64,000 nucleotides of DNA from Tribonema minus. Its lineage: Eukaryota > Sar > Xanthophyceae > Tribonematales > Tribonemataceae. Both the position numbers and the translations under genes were made by a program. Numbering within the stretch: the first letter of the stretch is position 1; each line of letters begins with the position of its first letter. Positions 34,327-47,500 of this stretch are shown here, in pieces. The stretch is from positions 62,001 to 126,000 of the forward strand of contig JAFCMP010000412.1 of the NCBI GenBank assembly GCA_017506865.1, given 5' to 3'. The notes under the pieces were generated by a model. It had not been told where the DNA came from. It worked only from the letters and a program-made list of their open reading frames with translations, and did no database searches.

Positions 34327-37300
34327 ATGGCGCTGCTCAAGGAGTTTTCGAATAAGGGTGCCACCGTTGCCTGGAGCAATGTGGCTGCGCACCCAAGCTT
34401 GGTGGCCCTTGGCACCAAGGACAGCGGCAACGCTGGATTCGAGGACTACGGGGGAGAGCTGGAGGTGCACAAGCTTGACTTTACAAGCAACGATGCACCA
34501 TCGCTGCTAGGAAAGGTGAAGACAACAGCTAGGTTTGCAACTCTGGCGTGGTCGGAGATGGCCACCAAGCAGCAGGACTACCCCTATGGCCTGATAGCCG
34601 GAGGCATGAGCGATGGCTCGGTCAACGTTTGGGACCCAGCAAAGCTTGTGTCGGTACACAAGATGCCTCAGGTGGCATCGGTGCAGAGGCACACTGGGCC
34701 CGTGACAGGGCTCATGTTCAACCCTCATCACAGCAGCAGTCACCTGCTGGCCAGCGGGGGGGCGGATGCGAATGTGTACATCATAGCCCTCGACAGGCCG
34801 GATCAGCCCAACGTGTTTGTCCCAGCTCCTCCCCCCAATCAATCCAAGCACACCGGCGAAATCACAAAGTGCGCCTGGAACACTCAGGTTAGCCACATCA
34901 TGGCCACCTCCTCGGCAGACGGCTCCTGCATCGTGTGGGATCTGCGCCAGAAGAAGCCCTGGTGCGAGCTGAGGGACCCATCCCGTGCGCCAATCGCGGA
35001 CATCGCGTGGAAACCTGACCAGGGCTTGCACCTCGTAACCGCCAGCGGCGACGACAAAAACCCGCTGCTCAAGCTCTGGGACCTGAGGATGAGCACATCG
35101 CTGCCGCTGGCGACGCTGGCCGGTCACACCCAGGGCATCCTCAGCGTAGCCTGGTGCCCCACAGACTCCAGTTTGCTCATGTCGTGCGCCAAGGACAACC
35201 GCACGCTGCTGTGGGATCTGTACACCAAGAACCTGCAGGCGGTATACGAGCTGCCGAGCGGAGCCATCGGGGGAGGCAGCGGGGGGGATGCTAGCGCGGC
35301 GTTTGCGGACAGCCAGACCACCATGTTCGGGGGCCTGGCAGGGAGTGCGAGCAGCCGACGCTATCAGGTGAGGCTGACGCAACATGACTGGATTTGCCAT
35401 TTCATTGCGGCTCATGCTTGAATGTTGCCAGCAATATCTTGCTCGTGCATATGCTTCTAAACCACAGTGTACTTTGGTCAGTGCTCTTGAGAAATAGCTG
35501 TTGAGGAAGGTGCAAGAGGGTCCAGAGTGAAGCTGTAAACAAGTACCCAGGTTCTGGACGTGCAGCCACCTGATACCGTGCGACTGCTGCTGCCCGCCTC
35601 CCGCAGCCTGCTGAAATACTTGCTACTTCAATATTGCGCTTCAGGACCATCAACGCACACAGCACTCCTGCTGCGTTCAACTGTCGCTCTGGTTGGTCAC
35701 CATATGAAACGGCAATTTGGTGTGTCAGCCTACCGCGCAGACTTGGAGCTCTATGCAACGTGGTCTGTTGCTGAACTGATGATATGCCTGAAGTTGAAGT
35801 TGTCTGCTTCTTGTTGAAAGGCTGGCTGTCGAGCAGACACAGGATCGTAATGTCATCTTTTGTACTGATAACATACTCATTAAAGACCACACCATCATGG
35901 CTATAGCTCTCGGTGTGCTCCTTTACATACATACGTGCAGTTGTTGAAGTTATGCAAGTGGAAGCGTACTTGCAACGAGCATGCACACTTCACATGTACA
36001 CATGTACCACTGTGCAGATTATCATCGCTGCATGCAACTGATTCCTGCTTGTATCCGCACACAGGTGGCGTGGTCGCCGCGCATACCAGCCGTCATCGCC
36101 ACCTGCAGCTTTGACCGCAAGGTCCAGGTGTTCAGCATGACAGCAGCGCGCAGCTCCAACGGGCGCGCGCCCAAGTGGCTGCAGCGGCGCTGCGGCGCGT
36201 CCTTTGGCTTTGGTGGCAAGCTGGTGACGTTTGGGACTAAGGCGGGTGGTGGTGACGGTGCTGATGGAGGTGACACTCCTGCTATGGGGGCTGCCCCTAT
36301 CAGGAGGATTGTGAGGCTGCTGGCAGTCAGGTGAGCGCACGAAGCAAGTACGTTTATTATTATGATGGTCGGTGCTTCAACGGCATGTAAGTGCTTGATG
36401 ATAGATATTACAAGATATATATGTGTGGGCAGCACCCAGAGTTCACCGTGCGAATGCATTCACAGACGGCATGTGTACACAACATTGTGGTGTGACATGT
36501 GTACACAACATTGTGGTGTGAGTGAGTCGGAAACCTGTGGTTGAAAGGCAATGGAAGATGACTGCTGATATGTGAAGCCCCTTTACATGTCACGACAACT
36601 CCGAAATCGCTGACAATGAAGTGGCAAAACTTTGGAACTTTGACCAGTTGATGAAGTGCAGATACCTATATATGCCAGAGTGAGAGTGTGTGACAGCCAA
36701 TGCACACAGCCGCCACTGGTATGCTCTGGTGAACGCCATGCTTCTGATGGTGCTTGATGGTGACTTGAATTGGAGGTTGCAACCACGCCTTCTTCTATCG
36801 GGTTGTGCCTTACCACATTCTTACTGACCCTTACTTGTAAATTTGTTGTTGCATAGCATGCATAAGTATGTTCAAAGCTTACATAGCATGCAACAACATG
36901 TACACCAATCATGATGCTGCCACTCATGTTGTGCTGTGTTTGAGCCGATAATGCTGGTGCTTCTACACTATTACGCCCAATGTTTGTCTACATGTGTCGA
37001 TAGACGTGTCGCTTATACACTCATATATCCAACATGCTTGCGTGCTGTGCGCAGGGAGGACCCGGCGTTGGTGGCGGCCAGCAGGTCATTTGAGGAAGCG
37101 ATGGCCACTCGCGACTTCAAGAGCTTCTGTGAAGCTCGCGCTGCGTCAGCCAGCAACGCGCACGAGCGCAGTGTCTGGCAGTTCATGCAGGTACACAAGC
37201 TGCCAACTGCTGCGTGTCGATTATTGTTAACATCAGCAGACACGCAACTATCGCCCGAGCATGACAGGACTTGCATCAGGAGCTCTATTCGACAGTGTTT

Positions 37301-40300
37301 GGCTTCTGCTTGTATCACTGTCATGTAAGTTGCTAATAACTGCTGTTAAGCCAGTATAGAAGCATGGCGGCGATGTACAAGTACGCCTGGTAGTTGTGCT
37401 TATGCACGTGGACTGACTCACAGAGGAGTGGTGCAGAAGCTGTCTGTAATAGAAACTCACTATTGACTGTTACTGTTGCTAGTGTATGGCACCTATGCGA
37501 TACATACATACCTGGGTATGACATGCAAAGCTTTAGCGAGTTGTATGTTGAAGATTATACACGTCATGATCAGCGCACTGCACCTCCTCACTCATGTCGA
37601 CTTCAACTTCAACTCAGACCTTCATGGTTTTGCGATGCGTGGTGAGTTGCATCAGGCACTCAAGCCGCATGCTGTTCAATGTACTGCGTCTCGGCAGTAG
37701 TGCAAGTTGCTCGCTGTTGAGCATGCGCAATGCTGACTACAACTGGTGCGCTCTCAGGTGACATTCATGAAGTTGAAGTCGAAGTTCAAAGGAGTGCGAG
37801 TTACTTTGTACGGATATGCGGTCTTAGCACTTGAAAAGAAGAATCAGCGAGGCATCACAATGAAGCGCTTGATGTGTCCTTGACTCATTGCGTGTGCACC
37901 ATGCAGGTGATGGTCAAGGACAGAACGATGCCAAGGCCCTTGCAGCAGCCTGGTGAAGCAGAATCTGCCATGATGCATAGTATACACACGCCATGTTTTG
38001 ACATGTGACAAGTGTGCTGACTTGCACATTACGCATTCACTACGACCTGCGTCATGCAGGTGATCTTTGAGAAGAACGCGCGCGAGCAGCTGCTCAGCCA
38101 CCTGGGCTTCAACGCCGACACCATCTCTGCGGAAGCCTCGGAGTGCCTGGCCAAACTCAGCAGCAGCAGCAGTGGCAGTGGCGCCACCGACCACAGCCCT
38201 AAGGCCATCGGCTCCCCCAATGGCGCAGTCAAGGGTGACGCAGCCTCGATATTCGGCAGTCAGAATGGTTCGGAGGCGGAGGCGACGGCGCAGGTAACTG
38301 CTGGTCTTGAGGCAGTGGATCTGCAGACACCACCGCCGCCGGCAGCGCTCAAGAGGGTGCCCCCCGCTGCGGCAGGTGAGAATGAGAATGGATGGTGGTG
38401 GCAGCAGATTTGTGGGGTGTAGGTAGAAAAACGATTAGGCACATTTCGCCATGTCTTGCTGCGCGTTGCAAGCTTGCATTCAAAAATGAAGGGCTCTTCT
38501 TGGTAATGTAATGTCAATGAAAGAGTGTCAGACTGCGTGAGAGAAGTTTCTACAGAATGCTGAAAGCTGTCGTGTCACCTTCACATTTATTGGAGTTTCA
38601 GATGCATTGTGTTTGCCCCCCACGGCTCAATCACCATGCACTTCAAGTCCGAAGGCAGCAGATAATGCATCGTTGCGCATCACTTACAGTCGCCATAGCT
38701 GCGCAACTGATAGTGTCACTGCCACCACTGTCGCTGACACCCACATGCAGTGCAAGATGCACACGTCCAATGTCCCAATCCACCAATGCCTGTATCATGA
38801 GCCGCAGTTGCTGAGCCTCGGACTATCACTTACAACGCCACTCCCGCCACTGCTGCTGCTCGCACACGCGCAGGCGGCCCCATCGGCGGCGCGCGCATGA
38901 GCAAGGAGGCGGAGACGCTGGTGAAGAAGGCCCTGCTGGTGGGCAACTTTGAGGCGGCCGTGCAGTGCTGCCTCAAGGCCGGCAACATGGCCGACGCGCT
39001 GCTGCTGGCCAGCTGCGGCGGTGCGGACCTCTGGGCGCAGACGCAGGCCGCCTACTTTGACCTGGCCATCGCGGAGAAGCCCTTCCTGCGCATCGTCAGC
39101 GCCATCATCAAGTCGGAGCTGGGCGCGCTCGTGGAGAGCTCGGACCTGCGCGCGTGGCGCGAGACGCTGGCCATACTGTCCACGTACGCCAAGTCGGAGG
39201 AGTTCCCGGCGCTGTGCGAGACGCTGGCGGCGCGCCTGGAGGGCGAGGCGCGCGACCGCGCCTCCGCCAACCTCTGCTTCATGTGCGCCGTCAACGTCCC
39301 CAAGACGATCGCCATGTGGGCGGAGGAGCTCGCGGCGGCCAACAGGGCGGGGGGCGCGCAGCGGCAGCAGAGCAGCGCTCAGCGCGGCGTGGACGCGGCG
39401 GCGCTCCACCGGTTTGTGGAGAAGGTGTCGGTGTTCAGCCAGGCGGAGCCGGACACGCCGCTGGGGCCAGAGGCGACGTCGCTGTTTGCCGCGTACGCCG
39501 CGATCCTCGCCGCGGAGGGGGAGACGCGCGCCGCCGCCACCTACATCACAGGCCAGGACGCCGCGTCCATGGTCCTCAAGGACAGGCTCTACAACGGGTG
39601 CCTAGGGGACCCTGCGGTGGCGGGCATGGCGCCCCCGCCGTTCCCCTTCGCCAGGGTGCACGTGGGAGTGTCGCCTGCTGCGGCGGCGCCCACGGCCACC
39701 AGCGCGCCTGCCGCCGCGACCATGGCGCATTTCGGCGGCGCGCAGCAGGGGCAGCAGCAGGCGACGGCGGCGGCGGCGGCGCACACGCCAATGGCCGGTG
39801 CGTACGGCGCAGGCGGGTTCGGCGCTGTCGCCGCAACCCCCGCTGCTGCTGCCGCTGCTGCCGGCGCCGCAGCGCTGCCGCCGGGGTGGACACAGCTCAT
39901 GGACCCCCAGCGCGGCATCCCCTACTACTGCAACAACACGACGGGGCAGACGCAGTGGGAAAGGCCGGCGCCGGCGCCTGTGCAGGCGGCGGCACCCATG
40001 GCCGCTGTTGCTGCGCCGCAGCAGCCGATGGCGGGCGGGTACCACTCGGCTGCCACACCGTCGCCGTATGGCGTCATGGCAAGCCCTCACAGCAGGGCTG
40101 GGGGTGGATTCCCGGCGGCGGCGGGCGGGTTCCAGAGCGCAAGCGGCGGCGGCGGCGGCATGCCGCACATGGCGCACGCGCCGCAGCAGCAGCAGCAGGC
40201 CGTGAGCGCAATGTCGGTGCCGCGACCAGGCGGCATTAGCGCGCCCATGAGCGCGGGCGGCGCTGCGGCGCCGTCGCTGGCTACACCCACGGCGATGGGC

Positions 40301-40331
<31 letters not shown>

Positions 40332-40876
40332 GGTGGCAACCACAGCAGCCGCAGCCAGTCGCTGCTCCGGTGGCGACTCCAGCACCAATGCCGGTGACCG
40401 CCCCCGGCATCCAACCCCCGCAAGCCCCTGGCACAGGGTTTGGCAGGCCTGCGGCAGCAGCGCCAGCACCCGCGCCTGTACCCGAGCCCGCTCCAACACC
40501 TCCAGCGCCTCAGGTGCCCACAGACCCTGCGCAGCTGGCGGCGGCAGCGGCGGCGCAGGGGGAGGCGGCGGCGGCGCTGGTGTCGGCGCTGCAGCAGATA
40601 GTGGGGGCGCTCTCGGGGGCGGCCATGGCCCCTGCGGAGGGGAAGATGCTGGCGGAAGGGGTCAAGGCGGTTCACGTATTGTTTGGGAGGATCGTGTTGG
40701 GTACCGCTGACGCGGAGGTTGTGGGGCGGGTGGCGACCTTGTGCGGCATGCTCATGGCGCGGGACGGAGCGGGCGCCGCCGCCGTGTACAAGGATCTGGT
40801 GAACGATTCATGGAACGCGCACAAGGACTGGCTCAAGGGGTTCAAGCACATCACCACGCTGGCGAGGAAACTCTAA
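34327..40876 (+). CDS. SEC31: SEC31, COPII outer-coat protein, with an embedded WW domain
   Basis: Five exons (34327-35367, 36065-36330, 37055-37190, 38060-38375, 38874-40876) give about 1253 residues; yeast and human SEC31 are 1220-1273. With SEC13 it forms the COPII cage at ER exit sites. Start chosen at MALLKEFSNKGATVAWS, matching the family N-terminus. Residues ~1-400 are WD40 repeats (GGMSDGSVNVWD, SSADGSCIVWDLR, LKLWDLR, NRTLLWDL). Then comes SVWQFMQVIFEKNAREQLLSHLGF, the ancestral coatomer helical region from MSKEAETLVKKALLVGNFEAAV, a long Pro/Ala/Gln-rich linker, and an SRA1-like C-terminal helical domain ending HKDWLKGFKHITTLARKL. The linker contains LPPGWTQL...GIPYYCN...GQTQWERP (about residues 921-953), a WW domain, not normal for SEC31. 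Exon 5 is very GC-rich with a CAG run (40303-40329). Confidence 0.93.
36470..36521 (+). repeat. 26-bp tandem duplication in SEC31 intron 2
   Basis: CATGTGTACACAACATTGTG plus six bases occurs twice without mismatch, indicating a recent event. Confidence 0.85.
39875..39973 (+). other. WW domain coding segment inside SEC31
   Basis: The 33 codons have the WW signature: LPxGW at the start, a central YY and Asn, Thr-x-x-Gln, and the second W followed by xRP. WW domains bind Pro-rich ligands; the surrounding linker is itself Pro-rich. Confidence 0.85.
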
Positions 40877-41560
40877 GAGAGGAGGGCACGTGCAGCGCAG
40901 GTGGCGTGTACCGCTGTGCTGCCCTTGCCCTGCGCTGCGTTTCCGTTCTGGCTGAGTAGGTAGCTGGTGTAGGTGGGCGGGAGTATGGGTGCCCTAATGT
41001 AGGCCCTCGACAGTGCAGAACATTGCATCATCGATGTGGTGTGTGGGGCTCGTGGCACCTGAGTATTTGTCATCGTGTGGGCTGGCTTGTCGTAGAGTCT
41101 GGGAGCGCATGCGCTAGGCTCTGTGCTGACGACTAATGCATATCAAACAGTCTGTGCATTATTCTTTGGAGTCCATCTTGATGCTGTACAATTTGCGCTT
41201 TGTCATCATGCTGTACCCCCCCTGAATGCTGCGACATCTTTAGCCGACCAGTTGCTTACTGCACGAGTGCCTACATGTTCCTGCAGGCATGCCTGTTGAC
41301 AAATATGCTTGGTATGGCGTCATGTGCATCCTGGTACTTATGGTGCCATGAAACGTAGAACTCAAGAGTCAAACGGGAGCAGCTGTCATATACCCCCTCG
41401 TCACAAGGGCAGTGCAACTCGAGTCGGTCTTGTTTGCAACGAGTCAGTACCCCCCCCCCCCTTCCTTCCTCAGTCGATTCTTCCAAGGTCAATTTCCGGT
41501 CAACCAAGGCCGAGTGTGTGCGGAACTGAAGGACACACGCAGCTGAGCGCAGGCTGCGAG
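40877..41560. other. Spacer between SEC31 and fimbrin
   Basis: It holds the SEC31 3' flank and the fimbrin promoter region. A C run occurs at about 41449-41461. The fimbrin frame is open upstream to about 41309 but without recognisable sequence. Confidence 0.4.
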
Positions 41561-44500
41561 ATGAATGGCTATCCTGATGTCTACGCCGTGCCGAAAAGCG
41601 TGTCGTCGTACTTCACTCCAGATGAAATAAGGTGAGACCACACCCCCAGGAGCTTGCTGGCTGCGACCTCGCCATGATGATGCGGAGAGCAGAGTATTGA
41701 CCCGCCGGCACATCATGGCGCTATGCTTGAGGCTATGCCAGTGATGGGATCCCGCCCCTCAGACTGTCACTGTCGCGAGCTCGCTACTTTCGGCGATGTG
41801 ATGGGTGCCGCAGCTCAAGGCTGCGTTTGTCCACGATCCTGCTGCCAACTCGCGTTGCATGCATCGATAGGGCAAGCCCAAAAATGTGTTGGCTGTAACA
41901 ATCTTCTGCATTTCAGGCGCATAGGCGAATGGTCGGTTGTCGCTTTGCCTCCAACTCAAACAGGACAAATTTTGCAATTTTGCTTTCGTGGATTCCGATC
42001 TGGTAGTCTTGCCGCCGCGGCGGTGCCGCGATTGTGTGGAAGCCTGCATCTCATATACTGCTTAAAATATCACTATAATATTGAGCCCCACCGGCCTCGG
42101 CCTTGCAAGCACAAAAAAGAACCAAAGACACATGTTGTCAACTTGTTGAAGTAGGCAAGTTTGAAAGTAGAATATTTGTTAGGCATTTTGCACATGATAC
42201 ATGCACATCTCACCTTTTCTATTGTTAGCCTTCGCCATTTCAATCTGCAGTCACCGACAGTGTGTGCACAAGGAACGCTGCTGTGCTTGTTGAATCAAAA
42301 CTTTGTTAGTTGATGCTATGTACAGACGCACTTTAGTGCTGAACCTGAAGTGCTTGCCCTTGCAGGCTGTATCTGCTGTCATTCAAGGGATATGACCAGG
42401 ATGGCGATGGATATATCGACCAGGGAGAGCTGCAGCTGGTGCTTGGACACAGAGACAAGGCAAGTGCTTCATGCCGACATGCACACCATTTCGATTCCAT
42501 TTTGATTCTGCGGATCCTGCGTCATACACACAAACTCCCGCAGCAGTGTGCTTGTATACTTCCGTTGAACCCGCCAGTACATCTTGCGGTCCCTTATGCA
42601 GGTGTCCACAGCAGTAAGCTGTGGGGCGAATGGTACGTTTGACATGCATGCCACTACGGTCGCAGTTGAGTGCGGATACCACTAGTTCTGGGATGGGATG
42701 GCATCATCTTGAATGCCGAAATTCACAATTTTGCTAAACGCGGCATGCACAGCAGCAAGAGAAACACTGCTGGAAAATAACAGGAATGACTTTTCGGCGT
42801 GCTTCTGCCGTATACGCAGCAGTTTCACTCTTTCAGGTTACGTGCTCTGAATAAAGAAATGCATCATGTTTGTGTGCCTGTGCGCTTGCAGGGAACCACT
42901 GACAAGCAAATAGCGGCTGCGATAAAGGAGGCGGATTTGGACAATGACTCGCGAGTCAGCTTTTCGGAGTTCATGCAGCTGATGCAGAAGCTCAAGACGG
43001 ACCCAAATAGCAGGTGCGTATGCTTGCCCTGTAGCACTGACATCAGATCAGAAGCGAGGGGGGCTTAGAGCTTGGAAAGCTGCCTGGGAGATTGCTTATG
43101 CCTTGTAAAACATCTCGGTTTTACGTGAGTCACAACATCATCTTGCTTACATGCCCAGCTACTGTGGTTGTCCCCTTAGTTTTTAATCTAGAGTGCGGAT
43201 CATCTAGTTGACCCTTACAAGTTGAACTATTGATTGGAATGGTCGTTCACCTATGCTGCGTGTTATGGCGGTGTGTACAACATCACTGATGCATCGCGCA
43301 GCACTGCCAGCCGACCATAATTGTTGTTTGTACATCTTCAACATCAACGTCATACCCTTCGGCGATGAAGAGAGAGAGAGAGAGAGAGAGAGCGCTTTTC
43401 GTAACTTTGTGCATGCCTGCCATACATACAGGTCTTTGTCACAACCCTTAACTTTGCTTGCGACGCCCTCCATGGACATCACAATCAGCCACTGCCAGAG
43501 AATACCTGAGAACTTCTGCGTCCAGGCGGACACGTTGAGCTCCAATTATCGAAGAATGATTCATTGTCGCTCTGGACGCTCATTTGGTTCTGGCCCGCAG
43601 TGCCCTTACACCTGATTTTATTGCCTATTGTGCCTCCTGCAGCCACTTGCTCAAACCGAAGCTGCAGATGTCGGAGGGTCTGGTGGGGGGGCACCACAGC
43701 TATAGCAATGAGGAGCGGATGGCGTTTACGGAGCACATTAACAACTGCTTGCAAAGGGACCCACATGTAGGGAGCAGGCTGCCCATGCCGCTGCAGTCTG
43801 AGAAGGTGAGCTGAGATAAGCACATTAACAACTGCTTGCAAAGGGACCCACATGTAGGGAGCAGGCTGCCCATGCCGCTGCAGTCTGAGAAGGTGAGCTG
43901 AGATAGAGCTTGGAAGTATTTCTTGCCGCCGCTTGTGCAGAATCGGTACGGACGACACCAGGCATTCAACTGTAACTCCTCAACAAGCTACACCAGAAAA
44001 TGTAGCCTGCGTTGGATTCACCATGTTAGGCGGGGTCGACCTTACTGATGTTGAACTTGCAGTTGAAGTTTCAGCCGATTGTGTAATGACTCATGTAAGC
44101 CTGTGCTGTGTGTGTGTGTGTCGTTAGGCTCAATCGGCCCTCAAAGCGGAATGCTTATTGCCATGCCACTGTGGTTACGAAAAGTTCACTGCCGCGGACA
44201 TGACAAGCACAAATTTGCCCTCCTTAACGTTGGGGTGTGTGTGTGTATGTAAATGATGAATACATACCCAATAGGCTTCAGGTTTTGAGACTCGGCTGCC
44301 AGTCTTTCATGTTTCAGAAGGCCAGATGGTGCTGCAAAGTCCAACAGCGTATAGCTACTGTTGGTACAGTCACTCTTCTCTCTGAACACTGCACCTGTGC
44401 AAACATTTCATGCCCTCAAGTACCCCAACATATGGGTTTATTTGCTGAAAGTTGCTTTAGTGATCATCCAGTACAGAACGGCAAGCGCTACCTAACTCAA

Positions 44501-47500
44501 AGTCTGACAATTGGAATGCACCTGCATGGACTATCCTCAACAGCAACCTTGATGCAACGCTACGCTGACGCTATGGCCCGTCAACGTCCAGGCTTATCTA
44601 TTCCCTATGTGGCCTCACCTAACGTGACCATGTGTTCATGCACAATGAATGACTCGAAGTTCCACTGAATGCTGCTGCGTGCACATTGGGTGGCCGGCTG
44701 TTCCTCGATGCATCTGAAGGCTTGCGGTCGATTATATGTATCAACTTCAACATTGATGAAGCTGAGCTGGTGGCGCTTTTGCCTTGTTGGGCTCTTTAAC
44801 CTCAGTGGCGCACTTATGTCTGACTTCAACTTGTATCAGCTGTATTATCTTGGCGTTGCTGTGCTGCACTTTTGAAGCTACCTGCTGAACTTGTTGAAAT
44901 GTTTGCAGTGACAGGAACCCACGACGCTCACATCTTAAGCGTCGTCAACCCATTTTTAAGCACCTCCACTCACCTCATCCTTTGTTGCATACATCCTCGT
45001 GATCACCTTGCATGGCAGCTGTTCTCGGAGGTATCGGATGGGCTGCTGCTGTGTAAGCTCATCAACCACGCGGAGTACGACACAATTGACGAGCGCGCAC
45101 TCAACGTACCTACACCCACCAAGCCCCTCAACATATTCCACAAGGTGAGAGAGACCGCACCTGCTGGTGATTGACTGGTTGAAAACGTGCTCTTCTGGCA
45201 ACAAATGCATTGCATGTGCCACATGATGTAGCGCAGTCGGCGGCAGACCAGGAACGACGACTGACGTTTGTGCCGCCATGACACTGCAATGAGTACGTGC
45301 TATGGCTAACCACTGTCAGTCATGTTCTGGTTGCCGCATATGTTCTAGTTCACCATTGCAACATTGGAGGCTGTTGCCTTTCAAGCCAGTTGGCTGATCA
45401 GGTGCACATTGTATTGCATGTGTACCTCTGTGCACTCATACTCGGTCGTTGTTGTATCTGAAAATTTCTATAGGTCAAAGTCAAGCCTCGCGTACTGTGA
45501 CATACCAGGTCCATATTGCGTCACTTCAAGCATGCCTCCGCAGTACTCGCAGATGAAATGGCGAAGATGTACCCTTTTTGAGACTTCCACACCAGTAGTT
45601 GACCATGGTGCATATCAGGTGGATAACATGATGCTTGCATGAATCACAGCCAATTGTAACAGTTGATTGTGGCGCCATTACAACCCTGTTGCAAGTGCGC
45701 CCATACTGTACTACTTTTCAGCCCTGCACACGACATCACCCACCCACTCCGATCATCATGTGCTTGACCACCCATCGATCGCGCCCACGCACGCAGGTGG
45801 AGAACATGAACCTGGCGCTCAACGCGGCCAAGTCCATCGGCTGCGTGGTGACCAACGTCAACGCCAAGGACATCATCGACGGCAACCCCATCCTCATCCT
45901 GGGCCTCATCTGGCAGATCATACGCATACAGCTGCTGGCCTCCATCTCCCTCACCGCATGCCCGGAGCTTGTGGCGCTGCTCAACGAAGACGAGACTCTA
46001 GACGACCTCCTCGCCCTGCAGCCCGAGGCGATACTGCTGCGCTGGTTCAACTACCACCTCGAGCGCGCGCGCAGCCCCCTGCGCGTGCACAACTTCGGTC
46101 GCGACCTCGCTGACAGCGCCGCGTTTGAGGCCCTGCTGCGCCAGCTGGAGCCGGAGCTGTGGGAGCCGTGCACGGAGTCGGAGCCGGCGGCGCGCGCGCA
46201 GCACGTCATAGCCGCCGCGCAGCGCATGGGCGTGGAGACGTTTATACGGCCCGCGGACATTGTGAATGGTAACAAGAAGCTGCTGCTGGCGTTCGTCGCG
46301 CAGCTGTTCAACACGAACCCGCACCTCGAGGTGCAGGCGGAGGTGCTGGAGGAGGTGACGGCAAACTTTGCCAAGCTCGACATTGACGACGCAGGTGATG
46401 ACTGCTGCATGCGATGTGCTGAGGGAGCTTTGTATACTGATGCAACAGTTTTGTGTGCAAGCAGTGAAGCCAGTTTCAGGCCTGAACGGCAGTGCCATCA
46501 CTTAATCAGCCTTGTCGATTGGCACTGAGGAGGTATGAAGCGCTTGCCATGAGATCTCTTGAGAAGCTGTGCTTGATATAGCTTGCATACCCAAGAAACA
46601 TAACCATCCTCTATGAACTCGTTTGCCGGCTGACACTTCTGCCTGCGTCACAGCACCATGATGCGATCATCAGACTGTTACTGTTGTTGCGCACACAACG
46701 CATACACGCATGCGCTTGCAACGCCGAGCACCGAAGTTCAACATCAACTGCAACTTCGCCGTGCGCTGCAGGTGACACGCGTGAGGAGAAGGTGTTCCGA
46801 ATGTGGATGAACTCGCTGGGGCTGGATGGAGGCAACCTGTACATTGGCAACCTCTTCAGCGATGTGCAGGATGGAGTGGCCATCATTGCAGTCATGGACA
46901 CGATACAGCCGGGTCTGGTGCAGTGGAAACGCGTCAACAAGGAGCCCAAGAACCGCTACAAAAAAGTGAGTGGGTGTGACCAGTAAGCATCCAGGCGTTG
47001 CGCGGCTGTAGTGTTTGACTGCAGCTGATTTCAACTTCAAGTTCAGTCAGGCACGTGTGGGGATGTGTGGCACCATATGGAAGTGTTCAACATCGTCCAA
47101 GATCATTGAGCAATGCGGTGATGCAGTGCTGAAGGTTGTCACATTCGCCTGCCAACTGTCACTGCTTCGCAGAGCACAGTATGTTATCGTATTTGTTTTT
47201 GAGGCACTCACCACTTGGCTGGAACTTCTTATATCTAGCCAGCATGTTCGCTGTGGCCAACGAAGTTGTGACGCTGGCAACGGCCATGCAGCTCACAGCT
47301 TGAAGTGCAACACAGAGCATGTGCTATCATGAATGACTTTCCTTCTTTGGTCACGAAAGAGCACCATCTGACCTGCGTTTTCTCGTCTCTCTGCAGCTGG
47401 AGAACGGCAACTACGTCATAGAGCTGGCCAAGGCCATGCAGCTGACGGTGGTCAACGTGGGTGGCCTGGACATCATTGACGGCAACCGCAAGATGACGCT

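Noticed and set aside
34507..35415. 302-residue minus-strand open frame opposite SEC31 exon 1
   Set aside because: The plus strand clearly encodes WD40 repeats; the antisense frame is a composition shadow.
39154..40239. 361-residue plus-strand open frame in another frame of SEC31 exon 5
   Set aside because: Gly/Arg-rich shadow of the same exon; the SEC31 frame has the WW and C-terminal domains.
39602..40675. 357-residue minus-strand open frame opposite SEC31 exon 5
   Set aside because: It is Arg-rich, produced by the GC-rich low-complexity coding strand of SEC31, and has no motif of its own.
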